From Labia minor (lineage: Eukaryota; Arthropoda; Insecta; Dermaptera; Spongiphoridae): 64,000 nucleotides of DNA. The notes under the pieces were generated by a model. The model was not told where the DNA came from. It was given only the letters and a program-made list of their open reading frames with translations, and did not search any database. Every line of letters starts with the position of its first letter. The first letter of the stretch is position 1. The translations under genes were made by a program, and so were the position numbers. The stretch is from NCBI GenBank assembly GCA_963082975.1, contig OY720350.1, forward strand, positions 38,050,660-38,114,659. Reading direction: 5' to 3'. This document shows, in pieces, positions 34,244 to 45,686 of this stretch.

Positions 34244-34870
34244 TTATTATTAAAATATTTTTTTTTAATTTCATTAATCTTCGTTGGAATTAATAAAAAT
34301 AAATAAATTTTGAATTAATTCTTTATTAGTGAATGATTGATGGATGATTGAGGGATGATTTGTGTCGATTTGTGTGGATATGCCGGTCATCCCTCCTCAG
34401 CGAATGGCAACTGAATGCGCTCGAGGCCGGCCGGCCGGCAGGCAGGCCAAGCGAAGGACGGGGAGGAGAGCGAGCGGGTTCGAGCGGAGGTATATATAAA
34501 TATATAAACTTCTCTCTTGACAATTTATTACTAAATAAAAATCATATTAATAATATAAAAACACAAATATTAATTTTTAATAATTAATGGTATTTATGAA
34601 TACATCTTAAATCGCATTTATGAATTATACAAGTTTAATTTTATTCAAAGATCTTTATTTATAGGTACTATATATATTTATATATTTTATAAATTTTTAC
34701 TTCCAGTAAAATATTATTCAAATGCATCTTACAAAATTTTTATTGAAATATTTTTTTTTAATTTCATTATTTAACATTTTAAATTTTGAAAAATACGAGG
34801 AGGTAGAGGTGTGATGTAAATTTTTCAATTTTATATTATAAATTGTTTGGTGTGTATAATAAGGTAAGAC
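34244..34870 (+). repeat. Repeat with GC-rich core, copy G1
   Basis: AT-rich arms surround a strikingly GC-rich core (about 34425-34490, with GGCCGGCCGGC and GGGGAGGAGAGCGAGCGGG). Copy G2 (44100-44700) has the same layout and flanking words: AATTAATTCTT, GGGATGATTT, AAGGACGGGG/GGGGCAAGG, ACAAATATTAATTTTTAA, ATTTTATTCAAAGATCTT, ACGAGG. A TATATAAA motif follows the core. No long conserved frame exists, so not protein-coding. Duplicated regulatory segment or unknown mobile element. Confidence 0.5.
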
Positions 34871-34925
34871 TAGTGGTGTGTTGAGAGGGGGACGCGGGGG
34901 ACCGACGTTCTCTTACCTTTACCCG

Positions 34926-35095
34926 ACAACCCCCACTTAAATCTACTGTTAGAATTTCTTTTTTCTAATATTTTGTGTAGTAAAAATAAGAAAAAAAATA
35001 AAAACTAATATTGAAAAAAATAGTTTTCTGAAAATAGGATTTTTTTGATCTCACTATGCGTTTCCTTACCTCTTATTTTACCAATACATCACCGG
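34926..35095 (+). repeat. Dispersed repeat, copy 2 of the 9885 repeat
   Basis: Matches 9885-10077 over most of its length (CCACTTAAATCTACTGTTAG; ATAAAAACTAATATTGAAAA; TTACCAATACATCACCGG). Stops in the corresponding frame rule out a shared protein. Confidence 0.6.
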
Positions 35096-35225
35096 ATGAG
35101 ACGCAATTCGCACCATTTACCTTCTTTTGTTAAGGTTTTAGGTATTTACATAAAATTTATTTGGTAATTGTCCAGATTAGCTGTTATTTCATGGATTTGT
35201 ATAAAACTATACCAGTGGAATGCTT

Positions 35226-35355
35226 TTTTTACTATATCGCCAAGGATAGTATTGCGATCACGAAAATTTTCGATGTTGAGATTTTGATGTTTTTATACGT
35301 TTTGAAGGTGCCTGAATCATTTTCACTAAGGTTGAGAAAAATGTCTGTCTGTCTG

Positions 35356-35391
<36 letters not shown>

Positions 35392-35849
35392 ACCAAGATT
35401 AGGAAAAAAGGTTTGAGCTAGAATGATGAAATTTGGTACATGGGCATTATTCAAAATTCATAGTTTTCTATCAACTTTTGAGAAATGTAGCTCAACCGGA
35501 AGAGGGTCATTACCTACAATGTTTTGATTTTTTTTCTTCTAAAGTGACCGAAAAAATAAACATATACGTTTGATAATTTTTCTTATGATTAATAATAGTA
35601 TAAAACTGCTATATTTAGAATTTCAGCTTGATTGAATCGCTGAAAGTGCCTTAATTAATTTTTAAACAATACAAATCTCACGCGCCAACACGTGACGTGG
35701 TGCCATCAACAAAGAGCCAAATGCGCTGGTTTAATAAATATTATTTATTAATTTTAATTTATAATTTAATTAATTTAATTTAATTTAAATTAATATATGT
35801 TATTTAATCTAATTCAAATTTGCGAGATAGTCTAGTGGAGACACTCCAG
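35226..35849 (+). mobile_element. HLN-A copy 8, full length
   Basis: Starts TTTTTACTATATCGCC and carries a long GTCT(GT)nATG microsatellite at 35343-35390, recalling the GTCY tract of HLN-B. Core intact; terminal hairpin TAGTG-GAGA-CACTC with one mismatch at the base. Confidence 0.8.
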
Positions 35850-36284
35850 ATTTTTTAATTATAAAGAAACTTTCCTTATGCAATTTTTCCGGGTCGCTTC
35901 TAGTTTACTGGATACAAATTATTAAAATTTGCATATGAATCCATTGATATTCTATTTAGCTTCCATGTTTTATTCATTTGACCAGCAGATGGCTTTACTA
36001 ATTTTCGTGTAATTTTTTCACTTCGGATTCGATACTTAATTCTATGGTCAAAATGAAAAAATTAATTAAAGTGATTTCAATTAAAATTATTTTATTCTTT
36101 TTAGTGCATGAAAAAAACGATATTTTATAAAAAAAATTTTTATATTTATATTATTTTAAAAAAAAATATAGATTATTATTGTATTTATTGTTTTTTTATT
36201 AACATCATCATGTTATACGCTCAAAAAAAAAATTCATAAAAATCATACATAACATCTGAAGGGACCCAAGTATTTTCTTGAAAG

Positions 36285-36322
36285 AAAAAAGGGATGCGTC
36301 ACAAAAAGTTTATGCACCCCTG
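36285..36322 (-). mobile_element. Single hAT-type terminus
   Basis: Reading inward on the minus strand: CAGGGGTGCATAAACTTTTT, a hAT-style end. The neighbouring 8-mer ATCTAGCA was not found at a second border, so the element is incomplete. Confidence 0.45.
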
Positions 36323-36635
36323 ATCTAGCATATTGAAAAAATTTTTTAAATATAAATTAAAAAAAAATAATATTTTCTAATTTATTAAAATATTTATTTA
36401 TTTATTTATATTTATTTAAAATATATTGAAACAAATGAGTACATAAAGTTTAATTATAAATACAAATTCTACTCAAAAATTGTAGCTATAGAAATATTAT
36501 ACACATATAAAATCTTAAATTAAAATATAAAAAGAAATAATTGAAATCTAACTCCGGTTATAGTTTCGATAGGACAAAAAGTGATTGAATATAATATACA
36601 TCAAGAGGGGAGGGGGGGGGGGAACATAACATCCC

Positions 36636-36666
36636 TAGAAGCCCCAGGTTAACTTAATCCGCCATT
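36636..36666 (-). mobile_element. Isolated TIR-like terminus (CAATGGCGGATTAA)
   Basis: Minus-strand CAATGGCGGATTAAGTTAAC followed by GGGGC resembles the terminus of TIR elements; a similar end, CAGTGGCGGATC, ends at 62361. No partner was found for either. Confidence 0.35.
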
Positions 36667-36745
36667 GAATAATGATTTTCTAATAAAAATGATAAGTTTA
36701 AATACAAAATAAATTAGTAAAAGATTTTTAATGGAAATAAATATA

Positions 36746-36992
36746 TTTAAATTTAATTAAATGTATTAATGTATAAATGAAAAGCTTATTTATTGTTTTC
36801 TTAAAAATTAATAAAACTCAAAAAATATTTATTAACTTTTAAGTCGGTATTTATTTATATTTTAATGGTGATCAAGTTTTTTAACTCAAAACAAAAGAAT
36901 TGGAATAAATTTGTATACTTCCTCTCCGAAATACCTGTTTTAGAAAATATCAGAAATCTAATTAAGCATAGCGTTCCTTTCTTGAAGAGAAA
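36746..36992 (+). repeat. Direct repeat D1, left copy
   Basis: About 247 bases closely matching 37886-38141 (for example ATGTATTAATGTATAAATGA, CTTCCTCTCCGAAATACCTG, GCATAGCGTTCCTTTCTTGA), spaced 1140 bases apart. The two copies bracket the foldback palindrome. The ends do not look like TG...CA LTRs. Confidence 0.8.
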
Positions 36993-37509
36993 TTCGATGG
37001 GATGCAAGATTAAACTAATCAAAATGTTTTGAATTCTAAATGAGATCATTCTAGAACCTGTTAGATCCTATAAAATGATACACATACAGATCATATTTTT
37101 GAATAGATATTATTTTGAATAGATATTACTTAACTATTAATTAATATGTATTTTGATAACCACTCAAATTACTTTCAATCATTAGAAATTCATCAATAAA
37201 TTTTTAAGAATGGATGAATATATTTTAATTTATATTAACTTGAGTCCACATCTCCCTCCCTCAAAAATAAAAAAAAACAAAACAATTACACACTAGCAAA
37301 ATTATAAATAACGACTTAATTTATATCCAACATTTTGAATAATAATATTATTATCTGAATTAAATGCTTAATTTAATTATAAAATCTAATATATGAATAA
37401 TTATACTTGTTTTTATACATATAAATAGTGCCGAATTAAACAAGACGAAGGTTCTTAGGCAGTGGACATTTCGGGGCTATTTTACCTAATAATTTTTAGA
37501 ATATAATTT

Positions 37510-37731
37510 TAAGAGAATTTTTATTAAAAGACCACATTATTTGTATAAAATTATTTATTAAATTAAAATAATTGTACAACGTTTCAACTGCTTATTCTGC
37601 AGTCGTTTTCAAGTAACCGTACGCTTGCTCCGATTCAAGCGGACTGATGCATGCTGGGACACGGTACAATTATTTTAATTTAATAAATAATTTTATACAA
37701 ATAATGTGGTCTTTTAATAAAAATTCTCTTA
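37510..37731. repeat. Perfect 68-bp inverted repeat (foldback), 86-bp loop
   Basis: Arms 37510-37577 and 37664-37731 are exact reverse complements over 68 bases (outer ends TAAGAGAATTTTTATT). The loop is less AT-rich and includes AACGTTTCAACTGC and GCAGTCGTTTTC. Arm order (TAAG.GAATTTT ... ACCACATT) resembles the 3731 foldback. The absence of any arm mismatch suggests a recent element or active gene conversion. Confidence 0.85.
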
Positions 37732-37885
37732 ATAATTATCAAAATAACCACAAAAGCTTTAATAAATATAATTTTACTAAAAAAAATAACAAACGACCAT
37801 CAAAAAAATATAAAATATGTATAAATAATCGATAATTATTAAATATTATGTATATATATTACAATAAAAAAAAATTCAAAATAGT

Positions 37886-38141
37886 TATATTTAAATATAA
37901 ATGTATTAATGTATAAATGAAAAGCTAATTTATTTTTTTGTTAAAAATTAATAAAACCCACAAAATATTTATTAAGTTTAAAGTTGGTATTTATTTATAT
38001 TTGAATGTGTATCAAGTTTTTTAACTAATGATAAAAAAAACAAAAGAATTGGAATAAATTTGTATACTTCCTCTCCGAAATACCTGTTTTAGAAAATATC
38101 AGAAATCAAATTAAGCATAGCGTTCCTTTCTTGAAGAGAAA
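37886..38141 (+). repeat. Direct repeat D1, right copy
   Basis: Partner of 36746-36992; the copies differ mainly by small indels, such as an extra AATGATAAAAAAA stretch near 38028. Confidence 0.8.
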
Positions 38142-38760
38142 CTATAACTATTTGATTTTCCCGATTTTTCGGCCGGAAATTCTTTTAGAATTCTTTAATT
38201 AAACATTCATAAGTAAATATATAATTATTATTTTATTTTTTTAAATAAAATTAAAATTGAATTGAATTTCAAATAAATTTTATAATTATAATATAATAAA
38301 TAAAATATAATATTTTAATTTCAATATTTCAATATTGCTACCTTCACACTTCATAAATCAGACAGAAAGTAAGACACCGACAACGATTAATAGTAAAGAT
38401 TATAGTTAAGAATATATATATATATGAGCCACTCAGAAGCCAAAGCGATTAACTCCACATATAAACAAACTGAGAAAATAAAGCCCAAAGTTCACAGCTT
38501 GTAGAAAATTCAGGGTTATTGATTACAGATTAATATGGTATATCTCGTATTTAAAAAATGTGAATTTTTCCCAAAATATTGAAATATAAATCATATTTCT
38601 GTAATGAAAATGACCGATTCTTATGAATGTATTTAAGATATCGTAAAAATATGAATGGAATCTTATTTAGAATCAAAAACTGAATAAATTAATATATAAT
38701 ACATTAATAATTACAGAAAAATGTATATTGCATTGCAATATTAAGATTATCAAGTTAAAT

Positions 38761-39843
38761 CAGCTATTCTCAAAGGGGTCCATGTGGACCCACTGGGGGT
38801 CTATGGGACTTCATATGATCACCAAGGGGTCTATTGGGGGATGTCTCTTTAGTAAAAAATAAATTAAAGAATTAAGAATAAAACTTAGTAATTTTAGGCC
38901 AAACATAAAAGAAATCGCACAAAAACGTCAAGTCCATCCATCACACTAATATTATAATTTTGTAAAATATTAATGTTTTTTTTATTATGTGTTAAATTTA
39001 ATCATTAAAAATATAGATATAATTATTGATATTTCAGTTTCTTTCTTCTATACAATTTCCCCTCATTTTCTTATTACTATGTGTTTTAAAATGAGTCGTC
39101 TGTGGTAGCTTTTGCACACACACAATTAGATGTATACAGTGGCGTACCTAGAACTTTTGCCGCACGGGGCGATTTCCAGTTTGCCGCCCTTTCTATTATA
39201 AAATATATCAAATAGTGGTTTTTATAAATTAATACACATAAATAAATTAAATTAAATTAAATTATTAAGTTATTTAATCAATATTAATTAATACAAAGAG
39301 TAACTTTTTTTTACACATATTTGTTTGCACTCGTAAACATATTTATATAATATTTACTCTTCTAGCTTTCATACTAGAAAAATCGTGTATAATGCTCTCA
39401 AAATTTATATTATTTGTAATTTCTTGTTCTATTGACAATATTGCAAGATTTTGTAGTCTTAATTTACTCATTGTTGAACGAAGATAATTTTGCCGAACAA
39501 AATCTTAAAGATGCGTTTACGAATTCAACGAATTTTAATGAATACAATAAAATAAAATTATTATCCTGTTCTTGGAATTAGAATTCAAAATTTACACTAA
39601 AATGCATTTATATACACCGAGGAATAATATTCGAAATCATATAGTTAATCATAATTTATATAAATCAAATAGTAAACTTATAATAATCATAATAATAATT
39701 TATTATTCAAGAAAGAAAAAAAAATAAATATGAAATGAATAAGTTGCTTTTTACAACTATAACTAAATATAAAAAATGCCGCCCCAAGATAAGTGCCGCC
39801 TGGTGCGGACTGCACCCACTGCCCCCCCTTAGGTACGCCACTG

Positions 39844-39886
<43 letters not shown>

Positions 39887-39960
39887 CTTAGGTAGGGGGT
39901 CTATGAAATAAATAAAATTCCTACAGGGGGTCTATGGAAGAAAAAGTTTGAGAACCCCTG
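38761..39960. mobile_element. hAT-like element (1.2 kb) with another hAT nested in it
   Basis: Ends CAGCTATTCTCAAAGGGG and CAGGGGTTCTCAAACTTT (inverted), exact 8-bp duplications AGTTAAAT at 38753-38760 and 39961-39968. Repeated GGGGGTCTATGG motifs lie inside both ends. The second tandem unit of the host repeat keeps the empty site (AGTTCAAT near 40181). Confidence 0.85.
39137..39843 (-). mobile_element. hAT-like element, 707 bp, same family as 7425
   Basis: CAGTGGCGTACCTAG termini and exact 8-bp duplications GATGTATA (39129-39136 and 39844-39851). The interior is the reverse complement of the 7425-8167 copy. It inserted into the 38761 element; an AT microsatellite (39848-39884) follows the right duplication. 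Confidence 0.88.
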
Positions 39961-40280
39961 AGTTAAATATTCACTTCATATGTTGAAGGTTACATTACAT
40001 TACACTCCTAGCAAAACTTTAAAAATTGGAGTTCATCGGTTTGGTTCTTATGAATGTATTAAAGATATCGTAAAAATATGAATAGAATCTTATTTACAAT
40101 CAAAAACGGAATAAATTAATATATAATACATTAATAATTACAGAAAAATGTATATTGCATTGCAATATTAAGATTATCAAGTTCAATATTCACTTCATAT
40201 GTTGAAGATTACATTACATTACATTCCTAGCAAAATTTTAAAAATTGGAGTTCATCGGTTTAGCTTCTGAGTGCCTCATA

Positions 40281-41051
40281 TAACAGCTTAATCTAATGTT
40301 GGGGTTGTTAAAAGGCGTGGTGCCTAGTTTGATGTGTAATCCTGAATTCCATGTAAAAATATATTTTACTAGTTGAATAGAATATTGATTTGAATATACT
40401 ATTTTTCTATTTAAATGTTCCAATATATTTAATTGCAAATAATTAGACTAGATTTATTTAATTATAATATCTACACCTACATATTTACATAACATGTATT
40501 TTTAATATTTTTGATTTATTTCTATTTGAATAATTCTAAACATGATTCATATTTATCTTAGTACTTCGCATTTTTTCTCGTCATACTGTCTACAAATTCT
40601 AATCATTTGAGATATTTGTACACGCAACATCCTTAGATCTGATTACCTGTTAATTCAGCACTTTATATAATATATTATCCACCTGTCATATATATATATA
40701 TATATAGTAATTTTTTTAATATTTCCTGTTGTTATTCGATCATTTTAATGAATTTTCACGTAAATGATAATAATTTAAAGCATTAAAGAAAATTATTTTA
40801 TAATATTTTCAATGACCAATTTTGGGCATATTATTTAAATATGTATATATAAATAATTAAAAGAATTTTTTTTTTTAAATAATAATTAATTAATTGTTAT
40901 CATATTATGATGCATTAATTTATTATAAATCTTCTTAAATTAGAACATACAGGGTTATTTTCCTTCAAAACAGAAATCATGGAAATAATTTTAAATTTTA
41001 TAATTTTTGAGTAATTAATTTAAATTTAATTTAGATTTAAAATGATTCGTA
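40281..41051. other. AT-rich spacer, nothing recognised
   Basis: No supported feature; a TA tract at 40690-40706. Confidence 0.6.
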
Positions 41052-41053
41052 TA

Positions 41054-42054
41054 CACCTATCCCCCGATTTACACGGTACTTGTTTTACACGTTTTCGCTT
41101 TTACACGGTTTTCCAAATAAGTTTTTTTTTTTTGTTTTTACCGCAATCTACTAAATGCTACTGTGTTTGAATACGTGCGCTGTGTACACATCTCACGGGG
41201 AATCCCCAGCTTATGTGCTGACTTGCTGCACATGCACACTGTGTCTGTATTTCTTCGCATAAAATTAAAGTTTTATCTACGGAAAATTGTATTTGAGTGA
41301 AAGTTTCACAGTTTCAGAAAGATTTAATTTTCCATATTCGTAAATTACATGTGAGTGCATAATTTAGATTATTATAAATTAAAATAAATTAAAAAAAATT
41401 ATAGGCTTATATAATGTCGAAAGAAGTTAAAAGAAAAGTTATATCTTTAGAAACTAAAATCGAAATTTTGGATCGCTTACGAAAGGGAGATAGAGTAGTA
41501 GATGTTGCAAAATCATATACCATGAACGAAGCTACAATAAGAACTATTAGAACAAATGAAAACACAATTAGAAAGAGTGTTGCAGCTGGCAATACCACGA
41601 GTATGGGCACAATTGTTAATAACCGATTTTATTACCACCTCTCAGAATGTAAATATTTCTGCTTCAAACATCGAATCGGCACAAATAACTTCGAGTGATA
41701 AAAGTGAATTCCAACCTCTGATTCCGAAAAAAAGAATGAGAGTAATTTCTGATAGTGATGAAGGATAATAAAACACCTTTGGTTTTATTTTTTGTTCTTC
41801 TGTTTAATGTATTGTAATTAAATAAAAAAAACAGTGTTTCCGTAATATATTACATATTTTAACCTGTCAATGCATTTTATTTTTATTTCTGTGTACACCT
41901 AAAAATATTGAAAAAAATCACAACTGTTAAATAGCAAAATTGTGCATTTTCTGCAAGCTTTTCGATTTACACGGTTTTGACTTAAAAATTTTTAATTTTC
42001 GATTTACACGTTTTTCTCAGGAACGTATCTACCGTGTAAATCGGGGGATAGGTG
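41054..42054 (+). mobile_element. Tigger/pogo-like element, 1001 bp, intact TIRs
   Basis: Perfect TIRs of about 25 bp (CACCTATCCCCCGATTTACA...) with TA on both sides (41052-41053, 42055-42056). Subterminal GATTTACACGG / TTTTACACGG repeats occur inside each end. It carries only the two extremities of the transposase gene, so it is a deletion derivative of an autonomous Tigger-type element and could move only with transposase supplied elsewhere. Confidence 0.9.
41414..41768 (+). pseudogene. Tigger-type transposase, N- and C-terminal remnants
   Basis: Starting at an ATG: SKEVKRKVISLETKIEILDR, then VVDVAKSYTMNEATIRTIR, the CENP-B/pogo N-terminal helix-turn-helix. After about 60 residues the sequence jumps to the protein's C-terminal tail, which continues in another frame as SSDKSEFQPLIPKKRMRVIS to a stop at 41766. 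The second DNA-binding domain and DDE catalytic core are deleted. Confidence 0.85.
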
Positions 42055-42580
42055 TAGTTTATAAATAACTATTGTCGTATATTGGATGACTTAGGTAAGG
42101 TGTTTTATGAGAAAAATTGGTTGAAAATCAGATTAAATTAATTTGGTAACACTCTGGTTAAATTTAGAATAATAATTGGGTATTGAATCCGCGAAGGTTA
42201 ATAAGGGAAATGATACAATTGAATAGGTTCAGTTAAAAATGCATATCTAAAATTAAACTAAAATTATGTATTTTATTTAAATAGAAGAATTAATATGTTT
42301 AGTTAAAATATTAATTCACAATCATAAAAGGTTGCCGACTCCAGTGTCCTTTCTATTAAGCCGGTTCCACACATGCGGTGTTTGTTAAATAACGAATATT
42401 TACCAAATACCGAGCACCAAGTTTAGGTGCTTGTATTGAATATTCGTCTTATTAATATATAAATATAACCTACTTAATTTGGTTTATGGAATTTAATTGA
42501 ATAATTTAATTAATCTTAATAATTGTAATGTAATACTTTATAAATAAATTATTTAATTGGAATTGTTAATTTATTATATA

Positions 42581-42776
42581 AATAAGTCGACCTGTGGCCA
42601 GGTCCGAACCGACCGACGGTTTGAAGTAAATTAATTTCCAGCTACAGAAATAATTTCAAATAATTTTAATATATCTATTAATGTAATAAAAAAACAGATA
42701 TGAATATAACATAAATATTTTTAATTTTATTTTATTTATAATATATATATGTAAGACCAGGCTGTGACGTCATGAA
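42581..42776 (-). mobile_element. HLN-B copy 4, 3' fragment
   Basis: Contains the terminal hairpin CAGGTC-type stem, CCGACCGACGG subterminal repeat and AT-rich tail up to the TGACGTCATGAA motif. The microsatellite and core half is absent. Confidence 0.8.
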
Positions 42777-43049
42777 TAATACTAATCATACTAATTCTAA
42801 AAATACCTTTGTCTCTTCTGCCTCCTTTATCAATGCTTCTTCTTGAAAGATGTACACTGAAATTCCCTAATCTCACTAAATCCTGTCCTATAATTTAATA
42901 TATTTCTCTAGAATCTCCTAATGAATATTATCAAAAGCAAAAAATCATTGTAATTTAATTCTACTTTCTATATTTTATTAAACTTTACTTTAAATATTAT
43001 ATTTACATTTTCGATTTTAAAGTGCGCCATGCTAAATAAATAACGATTA

Positions 43050-43330
43050 TTACTTACATTTGGAGAGCTGTATTTCAATCATTTCATCGTCATGAAGGAT
43101 TGAGAAGATAATCAAGCATTCAAATCAACATTCAGTAGCAGGAACGAAGATTGAAACATGAAATAGAAGAAGACAAATAACTTATTAGTTTATAATCCAT
43201 AAATTTAAATTGAATTAAAAATAAAATTAATAAATACTGACCTCGGAGTTAATAAAGGGTTGATATTTCTCGCAGATTAAACTCGAAGAACAGCTCGTAG
43301 ACTTGAAAGGATGTCCATCACTCTCGCCTC
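43050..43330 (-). other. Two possible minus-strand exons (weak)
   Basis: Minus-strand donors CTCCAAAT|GTAAGT (about 43057) and CTCCGAG|GTCAGT (about 43243) follow stretches less AT-rich than the surroundings. Translations are short and interrupted, so they may be non-coding exons, an unrecognised gene's leader or chance. Confidence 0.2.
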
Positions 43331-44099
43331 GATAAAGAAAAAAATAATTAAGATTAGATATTTATATTATATACAGGAAATAAAAAAATAAGATATAAAT
43401 AAATAAATAATATTAATAGGATTAAAAAAGTGTATGGATTTTTAAAAATTTTTTCTGTAATATTAAAATACTAAAATTATTTTACATCCTATATAGAACT
43501 ATGATTATAATAAGTTATAATACGCATTTAATAGACATATAATAAAAATATCTTAGAAAACATCAGAAAACTAATTATGATTATATTATTAATTTCACGA
43601 AGATTTTATACTATTTAATTGATATATAGGTAATAGAAATATTATTTATTTTTCAAAAGTGTTATAATAATATGAAATTGACAAAACAATATTCATATGA
43701 GATTGGAAAGGAACGGTGTGAGCGATAATGAGATTAGAAAGAATATATAGAATATTTAAAATTATATATTCCTATATGAATATAAGAAATTTATATTTTT
43801 TTGATTGATAATTATATTATATGAATTTTGAAAATAATAAGCACATCTTCCTATTTTTTAAATAAATAAGTTTTAATAGGATTAATTTATATTTTGAAAT
43901 TTAAAAAATATTTCAATAAATATATTTAAAGAAAAATCAAATTTTGTATATGATTTTTTAATTTTTAAATAATTTTAATTTAACTTTTAATAAAATTTAA
44001 TTAATGAGATCTGATAGAATATTCAAAATTAATTCTTTTCAAAGATTGGAATGAAAAATTTATAAATTTATTTGGGTATATGAATAAAAATTTATAAAA

Positions 44100-44700
44100 A
44101 TGCACTTTATAAAATTTAATTTTTATTGAAATATTTTTTTTTTAAAGTTCACTAATCTTCTTTTTAATTATTAAAAATAAATAATAAAATTACAATTAAT
44201 TCTTGATTAGCGACTGATTAAGGGATGATTTCAGTGGAGAGGCCGCTTAGGGTCTTACACACACCAGGTAAGGGGAACTGAGGGGAACTGAAGCGTACGA
44301 GTCAGCCAGCCGGCCGGAGTAGGTGTGGCCTGGCGGCGGAGGGGCAAGGAGAGGGGCGAGCGGGGAGTGCAGAGGTGAGCGCTCTACTGCAAATTATTTC
44401 AAATAAAATACATATTAAAATAAAATAAAATAAACAAATATTAATTTTTAAAATTAGTGGTATTTTAGAATACATTTTAAATCGAATCAATAAGTTTAAT
44501 TCTATTAATTCTATTAAATCAATAAGCTTTATTTTATTCAAAGATCTTAATGAAAATTTAAAAAAAAAAATATAAATATATCAGTAAGAAGTTCATTAAT
44601 GAAATTATCATATTTTGAAAAAAAAACGAGGTGGAGTATTAATATAAATGGTTCAATTTAAATTTAAAATTGTTTGCCGAATGTGATATAATTTTAACTT
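44100..44700 (+). repeat. Repeat with GC-rich core, copy G2
   Basis: Partner of G1 with the same AT-rich framework and a GC-rich core at about 44290-44385 (GCCAGCCGGCCGGAG, GGCGGCGGAGGGGC). The cores are alike in composition and in scattered words rather than base for base. No conserved reading frame. Confidence 0.5.
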
Positions 44701-45033
44701 AATGTAAATATATTTCATAAAAAAGAGGGTAAATGGTAAGAATTGTTCTTATCTTGGTTGGGATACGGTATAGTAAGTCTACATGTCATTTCGAAGATAT
44801 CGATGAGTTATGATTTTCTTTGCTGTGTTCTTAGCAAATTACATTAAACAATTCTTTTCTAGTGTGAATTTCTATTTTAATCCTAAAAGAAATTTAGTAA
44901 ATAATACATTAGTTACATACCCAATTAACATTTTATATATCTCAACCTTCTTTGGTTCCAGTATATTTTAGTTGGAGGAAATATTTCCAAAATAATTTTG
45001 TATATATGCAAATTAATTCATAAATCTAGTCAA

Positions 45034-45070
45034 GTTTTTTCTAAATTTTTTCAATTTGGTTCTTAAAAAA
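45034..45070 (-). mobile_element. Fragment of the 18250-type hAT MITE
   Basis: TTTTTTCTAAATTTTTTCAA and TTTGGTTCTTAAAAAA match the centre of the 18250 element. HLN-B copy 5 starts at once afterwards; the rest of the MITE is missing. Confidence 0.5.
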
Positions 45071-45686
45071 ATAAGTTGATCTGTGGCCAGGTCCGAACCG
45101 ACGATGAAGTAAATTAATTTCTAGCTACAGGAACAATTTCAAATAATTTTAATATATCTATTAATGTATTAAAAAACAAATAGGCATATAACATAAATAT
45201 TTTTAATTTTATTTTATTTATAATATATATATGTCAGACCAGGCTGTGACTTCATGAATGGCTGGATGACGTCATATAATTTTAAATTAAGAAAAACTAA
45301 TAAAGATGATTTTTTGAGGATAAAGCCAACACAAAGTGTATGATTCGTGGTGATATATGAAAAAATCTCCTCATGTGAAATTTGGTGTGAAAATAACCCT
45401 TCCCTTCCTATCGTCGATCGCTAATACTACCACTTCCGGTTTCCGGATTTGCACCAAAAGTTGATCAATTCATCCTACTGATGCATTAAGTAAAGATACC
45501 AAATTTCATCAAAATCCGTTGAGCCGTTCAAGCTGTACACATCTAGACGGACGGACGGACAGACATCATGCTAAAAATACTTTTTTCTGTTAAGAAAATG
45601 CTTGATTCGTGGAGATATGTAAAAATCTACAAATGTGAAATTTGATGTGAAAACAATACCTCCCTTACTATCGTCGGTCGGTAAAA
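45071..45686 (-). mobile_element. HLN-B copy 5, full length
   Basis: Full minus-strand element from ATAAGTTGATC (hairpin with one mismatched pair) to CGTCGGTCGGTAAAAA. The subterminal repeat has lost CGGTT. It contains the uninterrupted ACTTTTTTCTGTTAAG that serves as the empty-site reference for copy 2/3. Confidence 0.85.

Larger units (their letters stand above)
38423..40280. mobile_element. TIR element with TA flanks, carrying a nested hAT
   Basis: 35-bp TIRs at 38423-38457 (TATGAGCCACTCAGAAGCC...) and 40246-40280 match at about 30 of 35 positions and begin and end at TA, suggesting Tc1/mariner-type mobility. Without the inserted hAT it is about 650 bp. The interior holds a tandem duplication of about 219 bp (38620-38760 plus 39969-40046, and 40047-40265). 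The first unit is split by the hAT at 38761. Confidence 0.65.

Noticed and set aside
34326-34587. Pro/Arg- and Gly-rich frames over the GC-rich core
   Set aside because: Composition-driven; the other copy (44302-44541) has a different, unrelated translation.
36746-38141. LTR retrotransposon or TRIM formed by the direct repeats
   Set aside because: No TG...CA ends, primer-binding site, polypurine tract or target duplication.
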